Of a stretch of 64,000 bases of DNA, positions 37,600 through 47,571 are shown piece by piece. The notes under the pieces were generated by a model that was given only the letters and a program-made list of their open reading frames with translations, did not search any database and was not told the origin of the DNA. Numbering within the stretch: position 1 is the first letter of the stretch; every line of letters starts with the position of its first letter. Source of the DNA: Clavelina lepadiformis (lineage: Eukaryota > Chordata > Ascidiacea > Aplousobranchia > Clavelinidae); contig NC_135242.1 of NCBI RefSeq assembly GCF_947623445.1, forward strand, positions 18,910,001 through 18,974,000, given 5' to 3'. Position numbers and translations under genes: made by a program.

Positions 37600-38032
37600 T
37601 GACCTGTTTTTCTATGTTGTCAAAGTGAAATAGTCACTGACAAGAAATAGGTATAGTCTACATGTACTCATACTTAATTGCCTAACAGGAATATTTTGCG
37701 TTTTTAGCTAGTTGCTAAGCTGCAGCTCACTTAGTTCAGCCTTGGTTGTTATTGGAAGCATAAAGTCCGGTACTGGTATTTTTGGCTAAGACAAGAATGC
37801 TGCTAATCGCTACCTGCAACTAATCCCTAGCTTACTACAGTCACTATTACTGGCACCACAGTTATTTCAAATGCCAGCCATCAAGCATATTTATTTCATA
37901 TTGTGACGACAGAATTGCCGCCATATTCATCATACATATCAACAAATTCGTTTTACATTTTTAGTAATGAGTTGTAACTGTTTAACCACTTAATATTATG
38001 GAAAAAATATTTGTCACTCACTTAGTTTGACT
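37600..38032. mobile_element. Diverged inverted-repeat MITE, same family as 48849-49363
   Basis: The right half shares AACTGTTTAACCACT, a CATATTGTGACG block and AACAAGAATGCTGCT with the element in PLEKHM2 intron 10, in the same order and orientation, including a shared GTCCGGTAC motif. Terminal inverted repeats are decayed (ends near GTCACTGACAA on the left and TTTGTCACTCAC on the right). The limits are approximate. It is non-coding. Confidence 0.6.
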
Positions 38033-38199
38033 CAACGCAGTTCTCACGCCTGGTGAAATAATGCAATAACAGTGTTAAAATTTGGGTTTGAATCTGACGG
38101 TTCGGTTCCAAATATGAAAGTAGCTTTCTAAGGATTTACAAAAACTCCTGTTACAATATAATTTGCTAAGGTGCCCGGTACGCCCCTTTGTCATTAGGC

Positions 38200-38727
38200 C
38201 AGTGGTTCTCAACCGGTGGTCCGCGGACCCCCGCGGACCCCAAGGGTCCGCGAAACGTTTTCAGGGGGTCCGTGAGAACTTCGAAATTTGCAACATAAAG
38301 TACGAGTTTTTAAAAAGTTTTTGCTGTTCATCATTGCTGTTTGAAATAGGCTTGAACATTTGCTTAATTGCCTATTGTGATGGGACAATACAAAAGCTTA
38401 TTGAGATTTATCACCCGCAGGGAAGGCCTATTGTGATGCAATAGATTGCGGATTATACGAGAAGACAGCTGGATACAGTGATTTTAAGTTGCTGGAGATT
38501 GCACATAATCGCTTTCTCAGTTTTAGCTTGTAACTAGCAGCTTGTTGTTGTGAGCAACGTATAGTTGTGCACGCGCAGTTGTGCACCAAGACTATTAAGT
38601 AAAACTAAGCAAAGAAACATTTAAGTGCAGTCTCAGAACCCTTAGTTTGCTTAAACTTCAGGGGTCCGCCAACTGCTTTGACAGCACCAAAAGGGGTCCG
38701 CCAAGATCAGAAGGTTGAGAACCACTG
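38200..38727. mobile_element. hAT-type MITE (528 bp) just upstream of the D-serine dehydratase-like gene
   Basis: Terminal inverted repeats CAGTGGTTCTCAACC and GGTTGAGAACCACTG, with the 8-bp duplication CATTAGGC at 38192-38199 and 38728-38735. Subterminal GGTCCGCGGACC and AGGGGTCCGCC motifs mirror each other. No transposase frame; the 93-codon frame overlapping it (38163-38444) is not family-like. It ends 113 bases before the next gene's ATG. Confidence 0.93.
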
Positions 38728-38840
38728 CATTAGGCTATATTATTCTACTGTTTGAGTAATGTGAAAATTGTTAGCTTAGTTCAATTCTCATGCTTGTTTA
38801 CTTATTCTGTATATTAGAATTTTTATAAGATTTCCTGGTC

Positions 38841-40191
38841 ATGCAAAGGAAAGTTTATGACTTGTCGACTCCTTGCCTTGTAGTTCACAAGGCCAAGGTC
38901 AAAAGTAATGCGGATAAGATGCAAGAACGTGCTGACTGGGCAGGGGTTGCTTTAAGGCCTCACTTCAAGACATCAAAATGCGTAGAGGCTGCCATCATAC
39001 AAACAGGAGGAACGAAACGATGCATGGCAGTATCCACATTGGCGGAAGCCGAATGTTTGCAGGAAAATGGATTTGAAGACATTCTGTACGCTGTTCCTCT
39101 GTCTACATCAAAAATTGAAAGATGCGCGCGTTTAGCACGAGCGATGAATGACTTCAGCGTGATGATTGACAGCCAGCACTCTTTAATAGCACTGGATAGT
39201 AAAAATCTGGGAAATGATAAACAGTGGAACATTTTTGTTAAGATCGATTGCAACAATGGCCGTGCTGGCATTTTGTACAGTTCTGATGATGCGTTGGTTT
39301 TAGTGAACGCCATCATCAAATCTAACAAACTGAACTTTCGTGGCTTGTACGCACACTGTGGGGACTCCTACCACGGTACGGGTTTAGATTGTGTGCACCA
39401 AGTGGCGAAAAGAACAACTTTAAATGTCTTGGAACTCGTGGAAAGGCTTAAAGAAGAAAGCATCACCTGTCCTGTCTACGGCATAGGATCTACACCAACT
39501 TGCAGTAATCCAATTCCAGTGATGTCAAAACTTACCGAGTGGCATCCGGGAAATTACATTTTTTACGACGTTTTCCAGGTAATGAAAGTATATAAAATAT
39601 CAGACCTTATATTTATACTTCTTAATAATTGGATAAGTTTCGTGTAATTGTCGTTTGATGCTGCACTCATGATGGCTGTTATGCTTCTGTAAATTCATAT
39701 TATACACACCCATTTGCGATTCAGTTTACCTTGGCTTATTCGCAACCCGGACATGCACCATTAGGCATAGTTAACATATGTGAGTTCTTTAGATGACAAA
39801 GGGCTCGTGCAGTCAGGACGAAATCGCATGCTTTGTTTTGACCAGAGTGATCGGTCATTATCCGCAAAGCAACCACATGATTGTTGATTGCGGATTTACC
39901 GCATTAAGTCTGCACGGTGGAGGTGATTGCTGCGGACTAACGCCAGGCAGCGGATACAGAAAAATTGAAGGACATCCGGAACTTAAGTTGGCGGAAATGA
40001 ACCAAGAGCATGGGTTAATTCGTCTCGTTAACGAGTCCGCCACGCTCGAGTTCGCCACTTATCCCATTGGAACTATATTCCGGATTTTTCCAGATCATTC
40101 CTGTGCTACAGCTGCCATGCATAGAGTATTCTTTATTGCTGATGAATCGGAAAATATCATTGAAGAATGGCGACCAGTGTCTGGTTGGTAA
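38841..40191 (+). CDS. D-serine dehydratase / D-threonine aldolase-like PLP enzyme
   Basis: Fold-type III, alanine-racemase-like PLP enzyme that in its best-known relative (vertebrate and yeast D-serine dehydratase) converts D-serine to pyruvate and ammonia with zinc. Two exons, 38841-39578 and 39793-40191, about 378 residues, matching the family length (about 376 in chicken). The PLP-binding lysine is Lys43 in RPHFKTSK. HCGDSYHG and YGIGSTPT are the phosphate-binding regions. The zinc pair His348 and Cys350 is in FPDHSCATAAMH, and the HGGGDCCG and YPIGTIFRIFP stretches are present. The first ATG gives the usual family N-terminus (DLSTPCLVVHKAKV). AATAAA at 40292-40297 follows. Family assignment is firm; substrate (D-serine, D-threonine or 3-hydroxyaspartate) is not decided by sequence. 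Confidence 0.92.
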
Positions 40192-40291
40192 AGGCACAAC
40201 GACTCAGTTTTCTTAAGATTGTTCTGAATATAATATAGTCTTCTTCTATAGTCTTTTTTCCAATTATAGGTATTTTGGAGATATGCAAGGA

Positions 40292-40297
40292 AATAAA
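40292..40297 (+). promoter_or_regulatory. Poly(A) signal of the D-serine dehydratase-like gene
   Basis: AATAAA 101 bases past the TAA stop. Confidence 0.6.
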
Positions 40298-40835
40298 ATT
40301 TAAAACTGCAACGAGATTCCATTTCATTCGCAATTGCTATAACAAAGAATGAAACCCCTGCTATTTTCTGTTTATTATACAGCTCTACCTCAGCGCAAAA
40401 ACCGTTTTTGTATCAGCGAAGTTACAGATCAAAGAAATTATTTATTAATTATATATACTTGTATCATATTGGTTATTTTTCACCATTGTTTACGGTGGAA
40501 CAAAAAATAAAATGCTTACTATTATAGCGTGATAAAAGAACAACTCCACCAACAAACGATAAGCGAGGAAAAGCAGCAAAGCCCAAGGGTTCAAAACGTG
40601 CAATAAAGTAACCAACGCTAAGAATAAATAACGGTTAGTAGCAAGTTGAAAAAAGTAATAACAACGACAAACACAAAAATACGTAAAAAGTTGTATCAAA
40701 TTTAATAGACTGAAGAGTTTGCGTGAACCTATGGCCATACCTGTTTCGCATGTTTTTATAATAAGATATCAAGTATGTAGCGAAAAGTTTTAAAAACTTA
40801 ATCTACATGCGAAATTGAGCTTTGATGGAGCATAA

Positions 40836-40900
40836 CAGGAGTGGAACCTGCAATATATTAATACAAAGTCAGACGCGTTATCCATTACACCACGTGACCT
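40836..40900 (-). repeat. Decayed tRNA-Arg-like sequence
   Basis: On the minus strand GTCACGTGGTGTAATGGATA and ACGCGTCTGACTT match the 5' half of animal arginine tRNAs (D arm and anticodon stem), and ATTGCAGGTTC keeps the start of the T arm. The 3' anticodon stem and the T-loop are mutated, so it is read as a pseudogene or SINE-derived relic. Confidence 0.6.
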
Positions 40901-42556
40901 CTTTTTGCGGCTAACCGTGGCACCAAATATAATCAGAAACACGATTTTTGTTGCTTACAACTGTTACTTAAGTTTTCACTTAAATTATATCACCTTACAT
41001 GTTTACGTCAGTCACAATCGAATACATTTTGCCTTTCGTTTATTGCCTCGGTTTCTGGCAATTCTCACTTTTAGTTTCGTAAAGAACGTGTTCACTGCAT
41101 AGGTATTTTAATTTGACATCACTTTATTTGTGTCGTATTGTTTTACATATGATTTTATTTATCAGTTGAAGTTTTATTTGTGCTCTGTTATTTTGTCTCT
41201 ACTCATTCAATTTTTTTTTGAGCTTAAGACTTCCCCTCGTCCCACTTGCTATTTCCCCTCTAGTCCATGGTAATTTCGTGTTTCACGGAGTGGCGCGACA
41301 ATAGCCGAGTGCAGGGTGAAATTTTGTTTGAGCTACGATTTATTGTACACTTGGCTGGCTGGATCTCAGTTGCTGTTTTACCTTTTGACTTAGAAATAAG
41401 TATTTTTAGAGAATCCCCGGCTAATTTTGATTTGATTTATGCGTTACTGCCTTTCAATATACAAAACGTCAGACAGTTTATGTGAGTCCCTTAATTGAAA
41501 CCATAATTGAGTCAGCCAGGTTAGTGCGGCAACCGTTATCTATAGAACCTGGCAATAGCTAACAAACTTATTTGTCACACAGCTTTTTAATGAAAACTGC
41601 AAAACGACCAGCAGTCCTATAACATGGGCAGATTCAACGGGGAGCGATCGCAGAAAACAGCAGCCCTATAATTGCATTGTTAAAATGGCATGTATTCTAG
41701 ACACGTCCAATCCTTTCGAGGTTGGTAACTTACCAGTTTAAATATGTACGTAATGAAATTATGCAAATAATGTACATGATTCCACAAAGTTTTCAATTAA
41801 ACATGCAAGGTAAGTTTTGTCAACCATTGTATTTTGGCGCTACTCTCCCTAAGATTAATTTTTTGTGAACAACCATCAGAGGTACCTTTACTCATGTATT
41901 GTTCGTCAACCATTGTTTATCTCATAAAATTCCCCTTATTCAGCTAACTGATTCTCCACTGACCTATTGCGTGAAAAAGTGCTGTATATTGTGCTAATCT
42001 AGAGGGTCAAAAAGATTTTTCCAATTTCCGGATCGCGGAACGTCACGATAATTGTATATACAGGCTTACAGGGTAGGCCTACCAAGGAAGTTTGGTCATT
42101 AAGTCTTGTTTGTCGCGATTTTCTAATCAGAAAAGCTTTAGATTAGAATACATTGACCGTTGCTCTTAATGCTGCTGTGTTGGTCAATGCAGCTGATCAG
42201 GTTAAACAGGGATGTTAAAAATATATTTAAGTTGAATTGAACAAAATTGTTTTGTGTTATAGCTTGAAGAAGATATTGAACTCTGCTTTTTAAGCTATCC
42301 TCCTGTTTAGATCAATTAGGTAAAACTTTGACGTTAAACATGACAGGTAGAAGCTCAATAAACCAAAACAAATTTGTTGCAACGCAACGTTTAGACTTTA
42401 GAGTCTCATTTCCCAACAATTTAGAGTCACATATCCTAATTTAATTAATAACAACAGTAAAAACTTTAATTGAATTAAAAATGACCGCCGCTGTTTATAG
42501 AGTACATCGACAAGTAATCAACATTGCCTTTTCAAAATAGAGCGGTAACAGATCGT
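40901..42556. other. Intergenic sequence, nothing recognised
   Basis: No exon chain or clear repeat. Open frames at 40905-41102 and 41267-41485 (+) have no family resemblance. Confidence 0.4.
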
Positions 42557-44130
42557 GGCAAAAATATAAAGTTATATCGTGTGCTAACTGCAAAACTACA
42601 AGAATGTTGGGAATGGTGCAGACTGCAGAGATCATTTGCAATGTTATTAACCAAATCCGTTATAGTTTGCAGACTGTAGCTTATGCAAGATTGGAGCAAA
42701 CTTTAATATGATTAAATATGTCTGGTAAAAGTTGGCAAGCATGTAGATAGCAGTTTCGTAGGCCAGTTTCTGTGACTTGAGATGGTATAGTTAAATTAAG
42801 AACAGATAGGCTACTGGAATTTTCTAACTTCGTGCTGTATGTATACGAAACGCAGTAGACGAGGCTTCTGTGTTGATGCGCTAAAAGTTAAGACCTATTT
42901 AAGCAGAGTGCGCCAAGTCATTTCCAAAAAACAAACCTTAATTGGTAAAGTATGGTTCTATCTTTTTCATTTCTTGGTCTCTTAGCAGGCTACGCCTGAA
43001 GAAGCAAGTTTATGCTCGCGAAAGCTCGTGTAGAAGAATCAAAAATAAAGTTAACCTCAGAATGCCAATTTATATGTTGCTTTTTATTTTATCTTTTTCA
43101 TTACATCCTTACCTGAGTATAGTTTAGTCTAGACTCTAGAGCAGTGGTTCTCAAACTGTGGTACGCGAAGGTATTTTAGGTGGTACGCGAAGATTTCGTC
43201 GGTATTTATTATATTCCAACCTGCTTCATGGTACATTCACATGAGAGAGGCAATGAATTGAGCTACGAAGGTTACGTGAGCGACTGTTTTTGAATTCTTC
43301 GGTAACAATTTCACATTCGTATTATTACGTGACAAATACACAACAAACAAAACAGTTCCGTTTCCTGTGTGCCTGTCAAATCAGTTGAGCTCGAGGGAGG
43401 ATTAAAGTAACTTTATCAGTAAATTAGCAGGATAATTTTTAGCCATGTCGAATCGAAAGTATAATGCAGAATATATTAAGTATGGTTTCATTGCTATCGA
43501 GCACGGAGGAGAATGTTTGCCACAGTGTGTGCTATGCATGAAAACCCTTTCTAATGCATCCATGAAGCCTAGCTTGTTAAAACGACACCTTGAATCGAAC
43601 CATGCAGAAAAAAAGAACAGAGACCAAAGTTATTTTGAGCGACTTGGGGTGAATGCAAAAAGACACCGCCTAGACCAGACTGGCCAGTTTCATCAAAAGA
43701 AGGTAGGGAAGGTAGAAGGAAGGTAGACTCTAGAGTCTAGAGGCTAAGCAAAAATAACTATCAGAAAAAAATAAAAAAATCTGTTTGTTGAATGGAAACT
43801 CTTTTTTGTTTTTACTGCTCTTCACAAAAGTTTTCATTAGCGTGCTGCAAGGACCGGTTAGATATTTTAGCAGTGGTTAAAACTAATGCGTTTGAAAATA
43901 AAACCCTTACTTTAATAAGAGTACGCCAAATTAGCGTGACATAGCTAATTACGAGAGTTAGATAAAGAAAATGATTTCGAGGACTTACTAAATATTACAA
44001 CTTTAGATCATCTAAGCAAAAGCTTGACAATTGCCATAACAAGCGGCAACTCATTTAAGAAACCATGTTCATCGTGTTGATAGTTACAATCAGTTCTATA
44101 TTAAGTATTCAAGCCCAGCAGGAAATGTTG
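42557..44130 (+). repeat. Upstream copy of a duplicated segment containing lectin exon 1
   Basis: Blocks of this segment recur in the same order at 46110-46970. Examples are ATTAAATATGTCTGGTAAAA with GGCAAGCATGTAGATAGCAG (42711-42765), AGAGTGCGCCAAGTCA (about 42906), ACCTGAGTA (about 43111), and the lectin signal-peptide exon region from GCAACTCATTTAAGAAACCA to GAAATGTTGA. Identity is patchy, so the duplication is old. It contains a hAT fragment that the second copy lacks. Confidence 0.75.
43142..43727 (+). mobile_element. Truncated hAT transposon with BED-type zinc finger
   Basis: Starts with a canonical hAT terminus CAGTGGTTCTCAAACTG followed by repeated GGTACGCGAAG. Its 93-codon frame (43445-43726) begins MSNRKYNAEYIKYGF and has C-x2-C (CVLCMKTL) and H-x4-H (HLESNH), a BED finger as found at the N-terminus of ZBED5/SCAND3-type hAT transposases. 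The catalytic part is absent. The 8-bp repeat CTCTAGAG lies directly left of it (43134-43141) and again at 43728-43735, yet no right terminal repeat is present. The transposase is broken. Confidence 0.8.
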
Positions 44131-45434
44131 ACTTGTTCTCGTACGAGTAACACATTTCAGATTCCTGCCTTATCCAGCGTGACAACGCCGAGCGTTACGC
44201 AGCCCGGCGTGCAAGGAAAGCGAGGTCCTGTTGGGCAGAAAGGAGCTAAAGGCGAACCAGGGATACCCGATAATGAAGAACTAACTCGACTTCAAGGTCT
44301 GCAGTTTAACTTTGTTCAGTTGATTTCTTTATATTTTTTATTTAAAAACAAAATATAAATAAGTTTTCATCCATAACCATTGGAGGAAACATTTACGTCA
44401 TTTATACCGGTCGAGCTGAAAAAACAAAGACTTGAAATGTAAACGATTTTGGTTAAATCTCACTTGTTACGATTTTATATATTTTTAGGTCTCATTAACA
44501 CATTAAAAGAACAGCTGCACAATTCATTGACCGGTGGGTTTTGTTATGGGGCATATAATTAGTCGGCAGCAGCTGCAAAAAGCGTGTTATCATTACTTTA
44601 ATAATATGATTTAGATTTAAGGAGAATGGTGGAGAATGTCGAAGCAGTGACACAACGTAACAAAAACGAAACTGTGTCCTTAAGGAGAGGTGCTGATAAT
44701 ATTTTTAAGTTATCTAATATACGATATGCTAAATGGAACATAAATTTTACTTTAACAAAATCATCTCTAAAGCAGTGGCAACAAGTTATATTAGTAACAA
44801 ACTAAGCTTTACCAGAGCTCTTAGCTTCTTTGGACACCAACTCTGACTGGGTTACCATATTTAACGGTTATCAATATCGTAAAACAATGGATGAAGGTAA
44901 CTGGACGCAGACAAGGGATGCTTGCCAAGCATTAGGAGGGGATTTAGCTTGGAGAGGAATACAGACTTTAAATATAAGAAAGTGTGTTTTTCCGTATGCT
45001 TTGCATGGTATTAAGCTGAAACGAAGCACTATTATAAGCCTGTATACAATTCATATTGTAGTTATGATATCACCTTTATTTTACTGAGGTTTGATCGTAG
45101 GTCAATTTTTCTTTGAGTGAGATTATCGTAACTTAGTTTAATGTTTTTTTAACGCTATATGCTTGTACTTTATCTTATACAAATGTGTAGAAAGCTCATT
45201 TCCGAACTTTCACTCTATTACGCATGGATTGGTTTAACTGACACGTCCGAAGAAGGCGTCTGGAGGTGCCTGGATGGATCACTCGCTTCATTAGACGGAA
45301 CACTTTGGGATCGGAATGAACCAAATAATTCTGGTGGGCAAGAAAATTGTGCAGGATTACGAGAAAACGGTTTCAGCAATGACCTTAACTGTGGCTCTTG
45401 GTCTCATGTCGGCCTTTGCGAAAAAAAAGTCTGA
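44065..45434 (+). CDS. Secreted collagen-stalk C-type lectin (collectin-like)
   Basis: Probable calcium-dependent sugar-binding recognition protein, like mannose-binding lectin. Four exons: 44065-44296, 44489-44533, 44816-44981, 45191-45434, phase-consistent, about 228 residues. Order of parts: signal peptide (MFIVLIVTISSILSIQA), short linker, seven Gly-X-Y triplets (residues 48-68, GVQGKRGPVGQKGAKGEPG), a short helical neck (INTLKEQLHNSL), and a C-type lectin domain (about 93-228) with ACQALGGDLA, AWIGLTD, the EPN motif in WDRNEPNNSG (mannose-type specificity), NDLNC and the closing HVGLCEKK. The collagen stalk is much shorter than vertebrate collectins (about 19-20 triplets or more), so trimer stability may rest on the neck. 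A decayed duplicate of exon 1 lies downstream. Confidence 0.88.
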
Positions 45435-45733
45435 TATGTCAAGACGTGATGTTTTGCTGCCGCAACCAGAAATGATTTAATAGGCTACTGCACTTATACG
45501 CGGCTGACTATGTTTGATAAATTTACTGCATCCTAAAATGATTTAAGTTTTGACAAAATGAATGCTATTGTCCCTTTTTCGTATTAATATTATAACTTGC
45601 AAGTATATTTGTTTGTAAAAGGAAATAGAATTGAATGTACATAAGTAATTATTTTGGTGAGAATTGCTAATATTTACCTCCACTGCTTGTATACTAAAGG
45701 TTACAAGCGCGATACCAACTATAGCCTAATAAT

Positions 45734-45739
45734 AATAAA
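45734..45739 (+). promoter_or_regulatory. Possible poly(A) signal of the lectin gene
   Basis: AATAAA about 300 bases past the lectin stop, repeated in overlapping form a few bases on. Confidence 0.45.
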
Positions 45740-46282
45740 ATAAAATATTACTAAGCGGATAACACTCCATATTCATAAGGTGTGCATCTAACGTTATGGA
45801 AGAATCCCTCTTAAACGGTATTCACGTGGTGCCGTGTAGAATAAGGCAATGTGTGGTTTATACAACTACGTAAATTCTACTTAAATTACAAATTACATAT
45901 TTTGTAAAACTGTATAGATAGAACAGATAGCGTACTGTAATCTGTACTTCCAGTTAAGCTAAGAATTCTGGCACGGTACAGTTTTGCATGTCGTCGCATC
46001 AAGATTTAGACTCAAAGCAACTACTTTAGTTAAATAAAAATTACTAACGCTATTTATTTTATATCGGTGAGCAATGAACATCGTGTTTTCTGGATTTGGC
46101 GCCAGGAAATTGCAACAAAATTATAAATAGCCTAGGTTATGTCGCATGCACAACTGAGAATGTTTGAAATGGTGCACACCACAGAGAATCATGGGTATTT
46201 TATTTCGCCTAATCGGACATACGTAAGACTTTCCAAATTAATTAAATATGTCTGATAAAAGTTTGCAAGCATACTGTAGTAG

Positions 46283-46425
46283 CAGTGGTGGAATTCAGCC
46301 GGTTCTTGGAAGTTTATTAACTTTCGCGAACCGGTTGTTAACAGGCGTATGTTATATCGGCCCCTGGTCAATATAGCATGCTGCAAGTGAGAGCCGGATG
46401 TTAAAATATTTGAATCCCACCACTG
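46283..46425. mobile_element. hAT-type MITE (143 bp)
   Basis: Terminal inverted repeats CAGTGGTGGAATTCA and TTGAATCCCACCACTG (one gap), with flanking 8-mers TGTAGTAG (46275-46282) and TGTAGCAG (46426-46433), one mismatch. The duplicated segment at about 42737-42765 shows the same flanks without the element, so the insertion is confirmed by an empty site in this window. Confidence 0.92.
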
Positions 46426-46892
46426 TGTAGCAGCGTAGGCCGGTGTCTGTTTTTTTAAAAATATACGGATAAATTAAAAACAGAAAATGCTCTTTTCTAT
46501 AGTGGCGTGTTGCAGGTAGGCTACAAAATGCAATATACGATGCCAAGTTGACAATTATTTCATGTAAAATATTTCAAAAAAAGAGTTGTGACTTTTTTCG
46601 CTTGTAGGCCTACAGGAAATCAACGAAAATCCAAAAATATTTTTGTTATGATCGAGGGATTTTTTCCAGCTTTACCGTTTTATCTTAGTCATTTAGGAAG
46701 TAGAGTGTGCCAAGTCACTTAATACAAAAGTAAATTAAGAATTGTTTCTTTTTCACAATACCCCAGCCTGACCTGAGTAAGCAAGCTTAGTCGAAAAACA
46801 ATGTTTTGTGTATAACAGAAAGAATGTTTTCAGTTTTTCACAGCTCATTTTGGCGAAAGTTTGACGTTAGCCGACAACTCACGCAATAAACC

Positions 46893-46958
46893 ATGTACAA
46901 CAGTACTGATAGTTACAATCGGTTCCATATTAAATAGCCTGCAGCCTAAGAAATGTTG
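46893..46958 (+). pseudogene. Decayed copy of the lectin signal-peptide exon
   Basis: Aligned from the ATG, this stretch shares TGATAGTTACAATC, TTCCATATTAAAT and AAGAAATGTTGA with exon 1 of the lectin gene. A one-base insertion early in the exon shifts the frame and brings in TAG, so no signal peptide can be made. Later lectin exons are not found downstream. Confidence 0.75.
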
Positions 46959-47571
46959 AAAATGAAAACTAACTTGACTTTATTGTCAATTCGTTAATTG
47001 AGACGGGACATATCTTATTCGAAGTTGTGCAAAATTAATGTGACTGCAGTGTATTTTAGTAAAGTTTTAGCTGATACTTGGGCTGAGTAAATTGATGAGA
47101 AGAGTTTCAGGACGCTTGCAAAATTTCTGTTATTTCTGGAACAGATCTGATTTTATAAAATGAGCATGACCGATATACCCGTATTTACGCTTTGGTAAAT
47201 TTTGAACTGCATTGCTTTCAAATGGGATGACAAAATGAAAAAACAAATATCATAAAATTCGCTCCACTCTGGTTTCGATGGGTTTTGAAAATAAAACAAT
47301 ATTAGCAGTGGTTACAATTAACAAATCATTGACCGTTCAAGTTTTATGTGCATATGAAATTACAAAAATCTACGCTTCCAAATGGTAAGAACAATAGTTA
47401 ATGCGGCAATAAATCTAGTCAAGCCTTTAAACGTAAATTGTTCTTGCAGTACGATTCATACAAAGCACAAAATTATCATTTTATAGAAATAAAACACAGT
47501 ATTACAGTGCAGTGTTTCCGCAAATACGTACTAAAAGGCAGCAGCAAAACGAAAGAAAATATTGCACATCA

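Larger units (their letters stand above)
46110..46970 (+). repeat. Downstream decayed copy of the lectin 5' region
   Basis: Collinear with 42557-44130: GAAATGGTGCACACCACAGA, ATTAAATATGTCTGATAAAA, AGAGTGTGCCAAGTCAC, ACCTGAGTAAGC, then a mutated copy of the lectin start exon. It lacks the BED-hAT fragment of the first copy but has its own 143-bp hAT MITE. The copy fades out before the collagen and lectin-domain exons, near the 3' end of the PLEKHM2 gene. Confidence 0.75.
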
